NCBI RefSeq assembly: GCF_001742185.1
Contig: NZ_CP015750.1
Span: 1,550,001 to 1,614,000, forward strand
Length of the DNA: 64,000 nt
Direction: 5' to 3'
Source of the DNA: Pectobacterium wasabiae CFBP 3304
Lineage (GTDB): Bacteria > Pseudomonadota > Gammaproteobacteria > Enterobacterales > Enterobacteriaceae
Under the pieces are notes generated by a model. That model worked only from the letters and a program-made list of their open reading frames with translations. It did not search any database and was not told the origin of the DNA. A program made the translations under genes and the position numbers. Positions 1 to 8,177 of this stretch are shown one piece after another. The stretch's first letter is position 1; each line of letters opens with the position of its first letter.

Positions 1-448
1 GCCCCTGATCGGAGTCCAGCCCCGTCGTGCGCAGCACCATTTTGTAGCCGCGCGTAGTCAAATCGGCGTTGGTTGCCGCAGGCGTAATCATGATCACGCC
101 TTCTTCTTCATAGATATTAGACGCAGGCTGCGTGGAGGAGGAACACAGATGGCCAATCACATAACGGATACCGTCAGTGACGACTTTGTTCGCTACAGCA
201 ACCGCCTGCTTAGGGTCGCACGCGTCATCATATTCAACGCCAACCAGCTTGTTACCGTTTACGCCGCCTTTTGCGTTGATGTCAGCAATGGCCTGGCGCG
301 CGCCAATGAACTCCATATCACCATACTGCGCGACGGGACCAGACATCGCGCCAACAACCGCAACCTTAATATCGGCAGCATTAACGGCATGGCTAAACGC
401 CACAGCCACACAACTCATCAGCAATACTTTACCTTTACTGAATTTCAT
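1..448 (-). CDS. livK: Branched-chain amino acid ABC transporter periplasmic binding protein (partial)
   Basis: This is the N-terminal part of a LivK/LivJ-type leucine/isoleucine/valine binding protein; the 3' end lies outside the window. Translating the minus strand from the ATG at 448 gives a signal peptide ending near AVNA-AD, then the [12 protein letters not shown] start of the mature protein, the [16 protein letters not shown] block and [12 protein letters not shown]. All of these are typical of E. coli LivJ and LivK. The stretch [12 protein letters not shown] is closer to LivK, but LivJ cannot be excluded. The protein works in the periplasm and delivers ligand to the LivHMGF permease. 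Its position next to panM and rpoH matches the enterobacterial liv locus. Confidence 0.9.
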   Translation of the reverse strand, partial: MKFSKGKVLLMSCVAVAFSHAVNAADIKVAVVGAMSGPVAQYGDMEFIGARQAIADINAKGGVNGNKLVGVEYDDACDPKQAVAVANKVVTDGIRYVIGHLCSSSTQPASNIYEEEGVIMITPAATNADLTTRGYKMVLRTTGLDSDQG

Positions 449-853
449 TCTTTTTACCCCATCTGTCATTATGGATATTGCCGAAAACCTGACCGCCATC
501 CGCCATAACCTGGCTATTTTCTTATAAGTAAGAAAGGCTTAGGTTATTATTAGTGATAATTTCTAATAAGGCTTTATTTTTCATATTATTAAACAGGAAT
601 ATTATGCTGCAAATCAACTAACACTGTCAGAAACAAGCGGAGCAAACAGCACAAAACGCCAGATGCAAAAACCAGCATTTAATTTATATATAGTCAGATA
701 TTCTACTTTATGCATTAATTGTTGATGGATTACTCGAAAAACAGAGAATGAGAAAAACATTTGCCCTATTAACCATAACGCTCAAATTACACAACTGTTC
801 CACTACAAAACAACTACATTATTCTTCACTCACATGATGGAGTGCCGATAAAA
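449..853. other. Divergent intergenic region between livK and panM
   Basis: This AT-rich spacer separates the divergent livK and panM genes and must hold both promoters. I see no RNA gene and no coding frame with a credible ribosome site. A five-codon frame, ATG ATG GAG TGC CGA TAA (834-851), ends two bases before the panM ATG; it is probably chance. Confidence 0.5.
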
Positions 854-1300
854 ATGAAACTAACCGTTGAATGCCTCACCCGGTTCAGCCCTCAGGATAA
901 AATTGATCTGGCGAAAATTTGGCCGCATCAAAACATTGAGTTACTCGAAGAAGGGCTCACGCTCGATCGGCGGTTGTTCACCGCTCGTTTTAACGATCGG
1001 CTATTAGGCGGAGTGCTGGTCGAGATTGAAGGGGAATATGCGGAACTGAGCGATCTGATGGTGCGAGAAGTCACGCGGCGACGTGGCGTAGGGCAATTGT
1101 TGATTGACGAAGCACGTCGTCAGCTTCCTGAAGTTAAAGAGTGGTGGCTGGCCACGGCCGATCATGCCACGATCAAAGAAGAAGTGTTGGCGCGCTTTAT
1201 GGTGTCCTGCGGCTTCTCACCCGTATCCGGCGGCTGGCGCTATATCCGCAGAAAAGAAACACCGCTGATCCTTGACGTCATCAATCCAGAGAAGCCGTAA
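854..1300 (+). CDS. panM: PanM/PanZ, GNAT-fold activator of aspartate decarboxylase maturation
   Basis: This small GNAT-fold protein of about 148 residues binds acetyl-CoA and promotes autocleavage of pro-PanD to give the pyruvoyl aspartate decarboxylase of pantothenate synthesis. The sequence shows the family start MKLTVE..TRFS, the acetyl-CoA loop VREVTRRRGVGQLL near residues 74-87, and a C-terminal GWRY segment. I chose the ATG at 854 because it matches the start of E. coli PanZ (YhhK); an in-frame GTG at 842 would add four residues and overlaps the GGAG. The gene sits between the liv binding protein and rpoH, as in E. coli. The C-terminus runs about 20 residues past the E. coli protein (ETPLILDVINPEKP). 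Confidence 0.88.
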   Translation: MKLTVECLTRFSPQDKIDLAKIWPHQNIELLEEGLTLDRRLFTARFNDRLLGGVLVEIEGEYAELSDLMVREVTRRRGVGQLLIDEARRQLPEVKEWWLATADHATIKEEVLARFMVSCGFSPVSGGWRYIRRKETPLILDVINPEKP

Positions 1301-1334
1301 ACTTCTCTCGAATTCCTGACGCTCACCGCAGACA

Positions 1335-1364
1335 CAAACAAAACGACCGGGCATTACCCGGTCG
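1335..1364 (-). terminator. rpoH rho-independent terminator
   Basis: A perfect 8-bp stem CGACCGGG/CCCGGTCG (1344-1364) with a 5-base loop is followed on the minus strand by TTTTGTTT. It lies 25 bases past the rpoH stop codon and separates rpoH from the convergent panM. Confidence 0.85.
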
Positions 1365-1388
1365 CTTACCAAGAGACGATGAAAGCGA

Positions 1389-2246
1389 TTAGGCTTCTAT
1401 CGCCGCTCGCAGTTTTTTCATCGCATTCTTTTCTAACTGACGCACACGCTCTGCGGAAACGCCGTATTGGTCGGCCAGTTCCTGCAAGGTGGACTTGTTG
1501 TCATCATCCAGCCAGCGCGCGCGAATAATGTGCTGGCTACGTTCATCCAGCCCTTCCAGCGCGTAGGTGAGTTTATCGGCCGCATGCGTATCCCAGTTGT
1601 CTTCTTCAATGCCATCGGCAAAGTCAGACGATTTATCCTGTAGGTAAAGCATCGGCGACATCGCTTTGCCGTCGTGAGAATCTTCTTCCGGCGTCGGATC
1701 GAACGTCATGTCCTGCGCCGCCATACGGGATTCCATCTCACGCACGTCTTTGCTGGTCACGCCAAGTTCACGCGCGACTAGTTCGACTTCATCCTGATTA
1801 AACCAGCCGAGACGCGTTTTCGTCTTCCGCAGGTTAAAGAACAGCTTACGCTGTGCTTTGGTGGTCGCCACTTTCACGATACGCCAGTTACGCAGCACGT
1901 ATTCATGAATCTCAGCTTTGATCCAATGCACGGCAAAAGAGACCAGACGCACGCCAACTTCAGGGTTGAAGCGACGTACCGCCTTCATCAGGCCGATGTT
2001 CCCTTCCTGAATCAGGTCCGCCTGCGGCAGGCCGTAACCGGAATAATTGCGGGCAACGTGAATAACAAAGCGCAGGTGTGACAGAATCAGGTGCTTAGCA
2101 GCCTCCAGATCGCCCTGATAATGCAGTCGTTCAGCCAGCGCCCGCTCTTCCTCCGCCGTCAGCATCGGATAGGCATTGGCGGCACGAATATACCCTTCCA
2201 GACTGCCCTGGGGAACTAAGGTGAAAGTTTGCATATCTTTGGTCAT
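1389..2246 (-). CDS. rpoH: RNA polymerase sigma-32 (heat-shock sigma factor)
   Basis: Sigma-32 directs RNA polymerase to heat-shock promoters (chaperones, proteases). The 285-residue protein is nearly collinear with E. coli RpoH. It has region 2 ([29 protein letters not shown], then [39 protein letters not shown]), the RpoH-specific segment around [18 protein letters not shown], and the region 4 helix-turn-helix [21 protein letters not shown] near the C-terminus. In E. coli, rpoH translation is limited by mRNA structure at the 5' end that melts on heating. I infer the same here but did not fold it. The gene is downstream of ftsX in the same orientation with its own leader. Confidence 0.98.
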   Translation of the reverse strand: MTKDMQTFTLVPQGSLEGYIRAANAYPMLTAEEERALAERLHYQGDLEAAKHLILSHLRFVIHVARNYSGYGLPQADLIQEGNIGLMKAVRRFNPEVGVRLVSFAVHWIKAEIHEYVLRNWRIVKVATTKAQRKLFFNLRKTKTRLGWFNQDEVELVARELGVTSKDVREMESRMAAQDMTFDPTPEEDSHDGKAMSPMLYLQDKSSDFADGIEEDNWDTHAADKLTYALEGLDERSQHIIRARWLDDDNKSTLQELADQYGVSAERVRQLEKNAMKKLRAAIEA

Positions 2247-2550
2247 TCAACCCTCTCAGTTGCTCTACTCGTCATATTACAGTCGGCTATCTTAGCACTG
2301 CTTCGCCGCATCGTTTTGCGTGAAAATGGCAAAATGCGGCACCTTAAAGCATATTTATCGAATACCTTAAAATCCGTCTATTCAGACTGTGATTTCGCTC
2401 GCAAGTTCCTATCATTTTATTCACCTCATGCCAGAGATCAAGCAGGAGACAAACGAACGGTGAATCAAAGGGAAAACACAGCGGGAAGTGCAAAGAAGAG
2501 ATGTCGCTGAGGAGGTTTCCCCTGCAATACGGTCTGAATTACAGGGGATA

Positions 2551-2559
2551 ATTATACCA
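2551..2559 (-). promoter_or_regulatory. Candidate rpoH promoter, extended -10
   Basis: The minus strand reads TGGTATAAT just before the ftsX stop region, an exact extended -10 (TGnTATAAT) about 300 bases upstream of the rpoH start. The -35 is poor (TTTACA with a 20-bp spacer). The 321-base leader 2247-2567 also carries a CCCCTG/CAGGGG pair (2520-2546) and no other feature that I recognise. E. coli rpoH has several promoters in this region, but this site itself is an inference. Confidence 0.4.
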
Positions 2560-2567
2560 GAAAACGC

Positions 2568-3536
2568 TTACTGTGGTGTAAAGCGGCGTAAATGTTGTAC
2601 CGTTGCCAGCCAGGCGGCCAGCCAGCCAATCATACCGGCGATTAACAGCAGCAGCAGGGACTCATCCCAGCTTAGCCCTTTGACGGCAAACGTCGTACCG
2701 AAGACGGCGGCAACCTGCGCCACCACGGCATCCAGTTTCCAGACCAGCGCCTGCGATAGAATCAGCGACAACACCGCGCCGCCCACGCCCATCGCCGCTC
2801 CGCCGTTTAGGAACGGACGCAGAATAAAGCCGTCCGTCGCCCCGATCAGCTTCATCACGTTGATGGTTTCACGACGGCTGAAAATACTCAGACGCACACT
2901 GTTGCCGATCACCAAAAAGACGGCAATAACCATCAGGATGCCAATCGTCGCAGAAATTTGCCCAACCAGATTGGTCAACGCCACCAGTCGTGCGAACCAA
3001 CTGTCGTCCATCCGCACTTCAGCCACGCCCTGCGTCGCCGCCACGCGATCGCGCAGTGTTGTCAGCGTGGTGGAGTCCTGAAAACTCATTTTTGGCGTGA
3101 TAATCGCGACTGCTGGCAGCGGATTTTCTTCCAGCATATCCAGCGCGCCGCCAAAACCGGACCAGTTGCGGAACTCGCCCATCGCTTCATTACGCGACAG
3201 GTAATTGACCTTATCGACACCGTCTTCAGACTGAAGCTGTGTGATGACGGCCTGCGCTGCGTTGTCATCCAGCGATTTATCCAGATACACCGTCAACTGC
3301 GGCGATGGATACCACTGGGTGGCCGCCTGACTCACGTTTTTCCATACCAGATAACAGATACTGGGCAACGCCAGCGAGATGGCGATGACCATCACGGTCA
3401 GAAAAGTGGCAAGCGGCTGGCGCAGCATATCAGCCAGCGTATTGGTCCAGGCATAGCGCCACTGTTCCTGCCAGCCACCGCGCAGTGCTTTCGCTTTTGC
3501 GACAGGTTTTTTCGCATTACGGACATTATTCGCCAT
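2568..3536 (-). CDS. ftsX: Cell division protein FtsX
   Basis: FtsX is the membrane subunit of the FtsEX complex at the septum, which activates peptidoglycan hydrolases through a periplasmic loop. The protein has a Lys/Arg-rich cytoplasmic start, a first membrane segment ([21 protein letters not shown]), an extracytoplasmic domain with [17 protein letters not shown], and three more membrane segments ending in [19 protein letters not shown] chose the ATG at 3536 (MANNVRN) because GGGGGGAAAC lies just upstream and it overlaps the ftsE stop in the usual way. An ATG at 3563 would add nine residues (MAAWWGETT) that the family lacks. It forms an operon with ftsE and ftsY. Confidence 0.93.
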   Translation of the reverse strand: MANNVRNAKKPVAKAKALRGGWQEQWRYAWTNTLADMLRQPLATFLTVMVIAISLALPSICYLVWKNVSQAATQWYPSPQLTVYLDKSLDDNAAQAVITQLQSEDGVDKVNYLSRNEAMGEFRNWSGFGGALDMLEENPLPAVAIITPKMSFQDSTTLTTLRDRVAATQGVAEVRMDDSWFARLVALTNLVGQISATIGILMVIAVFLVIGNSVRLSIFSRRETINVMKLIGATDGFILRPFLNGGAAMGVGGAVLSLILSQALVWKLDAVVAQVAAVFGTTFAVKGLSWDESLLLLLIAGMIGWLAAWLATVQHLRRFTPQ

Positions 3537-4197
3537 TGTGGTTTCCCCCCACCATGCGGCCATCCGACAGCGTCAGCACACGGTAATGACGGCGAGCGAT
3601 CAGCCCGGTATCATGCGTCGCCATCAGCACGGTGACACCGACGCGATTGAATTCTTCAAACAGGCGTAAAATCCCTTCTGACAGCGCCTCATCCAGGTTG
3701 CCGGTCGGTTCATCCGCCAGCAACACCGCAGGTTTGTTCACCACCGCGCGCGCAATACCCACACGCTGCTGTTCACCGCCGGACAACTGGATTGGATAGT
3801 TTTTCGCTTTATCCAGCAGGCCTACTTTGTCCAGTGCCGCAGATACCCGACGACGAATATCCTCACTGCTGGCGCCTGCGATAATGAGCGGCATCGCAAC
3901 GTTGTCATAGACTGTACGCTCCATCAGCAGGTGATGATCCTGAAAGATCATACCAATCTGACGCCGTAGAAACGGGACTTCGCGTTTTTTCAGACGGCTA
4001 ATATTGTGGCCGCCAAACAGAATCTGACCCGCGCTGGGACGTTCAATGCCACAAATCAGTTTCAGCAGGGTACTTTTCCCCGCGCCGGAATGGCCGGTCA
4101 GGAACGCCATTTCCGCTGGACGCAGATGGAAATCCACCCCTTGTAATGCCTGACGCCCACCGAGGTAAGCTTTACTGACCTGTTCAAAACGAATCAT
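3526..4197 (-). CDS. ftsE: Cell division ATP-binding protein FtsE
   Basis: FtsE is the ABC-type ATPase of FtsEX, acting at the inner face of the septal membrane. The 223-residue protein has Walker [10 protein letters not shown] near residue 35, a Q-loop (FQDHHLL), signature [14 protein letters not shown], Walker [10 protein letters not shown] and the switch His in MATHDTG. Its length equals the E. coli protein (222). It starts five bases after the ftsY stop and overlaps ftsX by 11 bases, so ftsY-ftsE-ftsX is a tightly coupled operon. Confidence 0.97.
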   Translation of the reverse strand: MIRFEQVSKAYLGGRQALQGVDFHLRPAEMAFLTGHSGAGKSTLLKLICGIERPSAGQILFGGHNISRLKKREVPFLRRQIGMIFQDHHLLMERTVYDNVAMPLIIAGASSEDIRRRVSAALDKVGLLDKAKNYPIQLSGGEQQRVGIARAVVNKPAVLLADEPTGNLDEALSEGILRLFEEFNRVGVTVLMATHDTGLIARRHYRVLTLSDGRMVGGNHNGE

Positions 4198-4202
4198 CCG
4201 TT

Positions 4203-5636
4203 TTAATCCTCTCGGGCAAAAAGTGCCTCAATAAAATCGTCGGCCTTGAATGGCCGTAAATCTTCAATGCCTTCACCTACCCCAATATAGCGGATAGGAA
4301 TCGCAAACTGATCGGCAATGGCGAAAATCACCCCGCCTTTCGCGGTGCCGTCTAGCTTAGTCAAGGTAATGCCCGTCAGCCCGACGGCTTCATTAAACAG
4401 CTTGGCCTGACTCACCGCGTTCTGCCCGGTGCTGGCATCCAGCGTCAGCATCACTTCATGCGGCGCGTCTTCATCCAGCTTCTTCATCACGCGCACGATC
4501 TTTTTCAGCTCTTCCATCAGGTGCGCTTTGTTCTGCAAACGCCCTGCGGTATCCGCAATCAGGACATCCACGCCGCGCGCTTTCGCTGCCTGAATTGCAT
4601 CGAAAATCACCGATGCCGAGTCCGCTCCCGTATGCTGCGCCACGACTGCCACGTTATTACGCTGTCCCCAGACCTGAAGCTGCTCAACCGCTGCCGCACG
4701 GAAGGTATCACCCGCCGCCAGCATCACGGATTTGCCCTGCGCCTGGAACTGACGTGCCATTTTGCCGATGGTGGTGGTTTTACCCACGCCATTAACGCCA
4801 ACCATCAGAATGACATACGGCGTTTTGCCTTCGATATTCAGCGGGGCGTCCACCTTAGCAAGAATCTCCGCCATTTCTTCTTTCAGCTTCACAAAAAGCG
4901 TATCAGCATCTTTCAGTTGGCGGCGACTGGCGTGCTCTGTCAGGCTACTGATGATCTTACGGGTGGTCTCAACCCCGACATCCGCAATCAGCAGTTGTTC
5001 TTCCAGTTCATCAAACAGATCGTCGTCGATTTTCTTACCGCGAAACAATCCGATAAATCCGGAACCGAGATTCTGCCGCGTTTTCACTAGGCTGCGTTTC
5101 AGGCGAGCGAAGAAACCTTCTTTCGTCGGGCGTTCTTGCTCTTGTGCCACAACAGGCTCGTCATCCCAGTGCTCACTTTCCTGTTCTTCGCCCTGCACTT
5201 CCAACTGCGCAATGTCCGACTCCGCGTCAGCCACCGTCACGTTTTCTGCGATCTCGACCTGCACGATCGGAGCGGCGATATCTCGATCGAGAACGTCATG
5301 TTCGATCGTGTCACGATCGTCTGCCTCAGCGGTAACCTCACGCTCGGCGACCAATGGGGCCAGCGCTGGCGCTTCAACCTCTATCTTGTCTTCAACGACT
5401 CTGTTTTCTTCAACTACCTTGTTTTCTTCAACAACGCGACTTTCTTCCACTGCCGATTCTTCCGGCAGCGGTTGCTCTACGCGCTCCGGCGTAGGCTCAG
5501 CAGTCTGGTGAGTCGATGCAGCGGCATCCGATTCAGCAACGGGCACATCTTCAACGGCCGGCTGCTCTTGTTGTTTTTCTTCCTGTTTCCCGAGTCCCAG
5601 CCAGGAAAAAAAACCGCGCTTCTTTTCTTTTGACAT
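4203..5636 (-). CDS. ftsY: Signal recognition particle receptor FtsY
   Basis: FtsY is the SRP receptor GTPase that brings ribosome-nascent chain-SRP complexes to the SecYEG translocon. The start MSKEKKRGFFSWLGLG at 5636 matches E. coli; an upstream ATG at 5675 adds a non-family MIRCGEQ... stretch. Residues about 20-170 form the acidic A domain, here containing near-tandem VVEEN units from a short DNA repeat. The conserved NG domain follows: KEGFFARLKRSL, the G1 loop GVNGVGKTTT, DTFRAAAVEQL, DTAGRLQNK and TKLDGTAKGG, ending FIEALFARED. The A domain usually varies between species, so its length (477 residues overall) is not notable. Confidence 0.97.
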   Translation of the reverse strand: MSKEKKRGFFSWLGLGKQEEKQQEQPAVEDVPVAESDAAASTHQTAEPTPERVEQPLPEESAVEESRVVEENKVVEENRVVEDKIEVEAPALAPLVAEREVTAEADDRDTIEHDVLDRDIAAPIVQVEIAENVTVADAESDIAQLEVQGEEQESEHWDDEPVVAQEQERPTKEGFFARLKRSLVKTRQNLGSGFIGLFRGKKIDDDLFDELEEQLLIADVGVETTRKIISSLTEHASRRQLKDADTLFVKLKEEMAEILAKVDAPLNIEGKTPYVILMVGVNGVGKTTTIGKMARQFQAQGKSVMLAAGDTFRAAAVEQLQVWGQRNNVAVVAQHTGADSASVIFDAIQAAKARGVDVLIADTAGRLQNKAHLMEELKKIVRVMKKLDEDAPHEVMLTLDASTGQNAVSQAKLFNEAVGLTGITLTKLDGTAKGGVIFAIADQFAIPIRYIGVGEGIEDLRPFKADDFIEALFARED

Positions 5637-5778
5637 GTGTAATCGCGCTCCACGCTGCTCACCGCAGCGAATCAATCAATGAAAATCATATTTAAACAAC
5701 AAGTTTAACACTTTCCTGCCGACAGCAACACGCAGCCAGCGGGGGCAATGACGGACAATTCTCCGCGCTACTCGCAAT

Positions 5779-5810
5779 CTTCGTAACGAAAGGCAATGTC
5801 CGTTACGAAG
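5779..5810. repeat. Perfect 10-bp inverted repeat between ftsY and rsmD
   Basis: CTTCGTAACG (5779-5788) and CGTTACGAAG (5801-5810) are exact inverted copies separated by 12 bases in the 349-base divergent ftsY/rsmD region. No T-run follows, so it is not a standard terminator. It could be an operator or a short hairpin. The rest of the spacer shows nothing that I recognise. Confidence 0.5.
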
Positions 5811-5985
5811 TGTGTCAAACGCCGTGTACGATCGAAAGACCGCCGACAGCACAAAATTTTAGCTTAAGCGCCTTAACGTCCATCTTAACATTCCCTCGAC
5901 ACGTAACCGCCGCTAGAATAGCGCCAGAAATTTCCTGCCCGCATCCACATCATGATGATGCGGCACAACAATAACCCTGTGAGCT

Positions 5986-6561
5986 ATGGCTAAAAAAAAT
6001 GCATCGTCAGCCGCCGGACAAATCCGAATCATCGGTGGTCAATGGCGCGGCAGAAAACTCCCGGTTCCTGATAGCCCCGGTTTACGTCCCACCACCGACC
6101 GCGTGCGGGAAACGTTGTTTAACTGGCTAGCCCCCGTCATTCAGCAGGCGCGCTGTCTGGACTGCTTTGCCGGCAGCGGTGCACTCGGGCTGGAAGCGCT
6201 GTCTCGTTATGCGGCTCATGCCACATTATTGGAGATGGAGCGTGCAGTCGCCCAGCAATTAACGCAAAATCTGGCACTGCTTCGGGCGGAAAACGCCGAG
6301 GTGGTCAATACTGATGCCCTGAGCTGGCTGGCGAAGTCGGGTACGCCGTTTGACGTGGTGTTCCTCGATCCGCCGTTCCGCAAAGAGCTGCTGAACAACA
6401 CGCTTGCTCTGCTGGAACAACAGGGCTGGCTGGCACCAGACGCGTGGATTTACGTGGAAACAGAGGCGGAAAATGCGCAACTGACCATCCCGGAGAATTG
6501 GCAACTACACCGTGAAAAAATTGCGGGTCAGGTCGCCTACCGTTTGTACATCCGTCAGTGA
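5986..6561 (+). CDS. rsmD: 16S rRNA (guanine966-N2)-methyltransferase RsmD
   Basis: RsmD methylates G966 of 16S rRNA in the assembled 30S subunit using S-adenosylmethionine. The 191-residue protein opens with IRIIGGQWRGRKLPV, then RPTTDRVRETLFNWL, the AdoMet loop DCFAGSGALGLEALSR near residue 65, and the catalytic motif LDPPF (D-P-P-F) near residue 125. Length and order match E. coli RsmD (YhhF). It is divergent from ftsY and followed 26 bases later by yhhL, as in E. coli. Confidence 0.96.
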   Translation: MAKKNASSAAGQIRIIGGQWRGRKLPVPDSPGLRPTTDRVRETLFNWLAPVIQQARCLDCFAGSGALGLEALSRYAAHATLLEMERAVAQQLTQNLALLRAENAEVVNTDALSWLAKSGTPFDVVFLDPPFRKELLNNTLALLEQQGWLAPDAWIYVETEAENAQLTIPENWQLHREKIAGQVAYRLYIRQ

Positions 6562-6587
6562 TCTTTGCAGCGACGTAAGGGTAAGAG

Positions 6588-6866
6588 ATGATTTTGATTA
6601 ACCTTGGCAGATTATTGATGCTGGGCGTGTGGGGATTTTTATTGCTTAATCTGATTCAGCCGTTTCCCAAACCGTTGAATATCTTCATGACCGTGGCGAT
6701 GGTGTTTATGATCCTGATGCACGGTTTTCAACTGCTGCTGTTGAAATCCAGCCAACCGAAAGACAGCCCTGCGCTGGACCGGACGCTTCAGGCACGTATT
6801 TTCCTTTTTGGCGTATTTGAACTGCTGGCGTGGCAGAAAAAGCAGCCTAAGCCACCGAAGCCGTAA
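6588..6866 (+). CDS. yhhL: DUF1145 family inner membrane protein YhhL
   Basis: This 92-residue hydrophobic protein with two to three predicted membrane segments (LLMLGVWGFLLLNLI, IFMTVAMVFMILMHGFQLLLL) and a basic C-terminus (WQKKQPKPPKP) belongs to DUF1145. Function is unknown. It is co-oriented with rsmD 26 bases upstream, with a GTAAGAG-type ribosome site, so the two are likely cotranscribed. Confidence 0.85.
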   Translation: MILINLGRLLMLGVWGFLLLNLIQPFPKPLNIFMTVAMVFMILMHGFQLLLLKSSQPKDSPALDRTLQARIFLFGVFELLAWQKKQPKPPKP

Positions 6867-6951
6867 CCGCTACTGGGGCATCATATTTCCTGGGCACCAC
6901 GCGTCAATACCGTGCTGCCCTTTCGTCCCAAGGAGCGCGCAGCGCAAAAAA

Positions 6952-7272
6952 TCAGGACTTTTTACCGGGAAGGTAAGGGAACGCGGTGACGTTATCGCCC
7001 AAATCAGAGATGCGAGCGCTGCCCTTTTCCGTCACGGCATCAATACGAATAATTGCCTGCAAAGGGATGAAACTACGGCTAACGCCGGAGAATTCCGTTT
7101 TCAGTTTCTCGGTTGACGGGTCAACCAACACCGTAGACTGGCTATCAAATACAAAGTCGGCAATTTCAATAAAACCAAACAGGCTACTCTGCACCAACTC
7201 ACGCACATAAAGCTGGTAATTCTTACCGTTATTTATAAATTGAATACGATAAAGTGCGGATTCATTACTCAT
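6952..7272 (-). CDS. DUF1820 family protein
   Basis: This is a 106-residue soluble protein of the DUF1820 family, judged by ALYRIQFINNGKNYQLYVRE, the SLFGFIEIADFVF segment, VVDPS-like VLVDPSTEKLKTEF, and the ending RISDLGDNVTAFPYLPGK. No catalytic motif is evident and the function is unknown. It is convergent with yhhL and divergent from yhhN, so it is probably monocistronic. Confidence 0.78.
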   Translation of the reverse strand: MSNESALYRIQFINNGKNYQLYVRELVQSSLFGFIEIADFVFDSQSTVLVDPSTEKLKTEFSGVSRSFIPLQAIIRIDAVTEKGSARISDLGDNVTAFPYLPGKKS

Positions 7273-7453
7273 TCAACACAATGCTCCCTTCAGAGACGTC
7301 GCGGCGTAAAAACGGGCGATAACATAACATGAAGCTCACGAAAGGCGCATCCGTCTCATGCCGTGTTGTTTAACTTCCTCACAATCCCCTACACTGGATA
7401 AAGAACGGTTTATTTTTATCCAGACACAAACAAAAACACAAAAAGGACACGCT

Positions 7454-8083
7454 ATGCTTTGGTCATTTATTGCTGTGCTTTTTTCTGGTTGGTTGTATGT
7501 AGATGCCAGCTATCGTGGCCCAACATGGCAGCGTTGGTTATTCAAACCCGTCACCATGCTATTGCTGCTGGCGCTAGCCTGGCAGACACCGCTGCTCGGC
7601 GTACCGGGCTATCTGATCGTGCTGGGCTTACTGGCAACGCTGGTGGCAGATACCCTGCTATTGCTCCCGACTCAACGCCTGCTTTACGCCTTTGCGGCCT
7701 ATTTCCTCTCCCATTTGCTGTACACCATCGGTTTTTTTACCGGGCAAGCCTCGTTCACGTTTTTCTGGCCGCTGGCATTGACGCTGATCGTTGTGGCCGC
7801 ACTCCTGATCGCCATTATCTGGGGACGGTTAGATACACAACGCTGGCCTGCCTGCGCGTTTATTATCATGACGGCGCTGATGGTCTGGGTTGCCGGTGAG
7901 CGTTATTTTGCGCTGGGGACAAACGCGAATTTCTCCCTGCTGACGGGCACGGCACTGCTGTTTATCGCTCATGCGGTATGGCTAATTCACCATTATCGTT
8001 TCCCGTTCCGTGCCCATCAGGCGATTGTGGCGGCGGGCTATTTTGGCGGTCATTTCCTGATTGTTCGCTCCCTCTATTTCTGA
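7454..8083 (+). CDS. yhhN: YhhN-family membrane protein (lysoplasmalogenase-like)
   Basis: This 209-residue polytopic inner membrane protein is almost collinear with E. coli YhhN (MLWSFIAV...[16 protein letters not shown]...[13 protein letters not shown]). Mammalian TMEM86 proteins of the same family cleave the vinyl ether of lysoplasmalogen; whether bacterial YhhN does so is not established. I chose the ATG at 7454, preceded by AAAAGGACAC, because it matches the family start; the open frame extends upstream to 7358 without similarity. Confidence 0.9.
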   Translation: MLWSFIAVLFSGWLYVDASYRGPTWQRWLFKPVTMLLLLALAWQTPLLGVPGYLIVLGLLATLVADTLLLLPTQRLLYAFAAYFLSHLLYTIGFFTGQASFTFFWPLALTLIVVAALLIAIIWGRLDTQRWPACAFIIMTALMVWVAGERYFALGTNANFSLLTGTALLFIAHAVWLIHHYRFPFRAHQAIVAAGYFGGHFLIVRSLYF

Positions 8084-8177
8084 CGTTCCCGACGCTAACG
8101 AAAGGCTGGCTAAGCCTTGAGCAGCGGTGTAAAGTTCCTGATGAGAATGGCTATCACTAATAACCCAGGAGGAAGAC

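Noticed and set aside
834..851. Five-codon frame ATG ATG GAG TGC CGA TAA just before panM
   Set aside because: Very short, overlaps the panM ribosome site, and no sign of regulatory codons; most likely chance.
8084..8177. ZntR operator before zntA
   Set aside because: No 19-20-bp spaced dyad of the MerR type is visible by eye.
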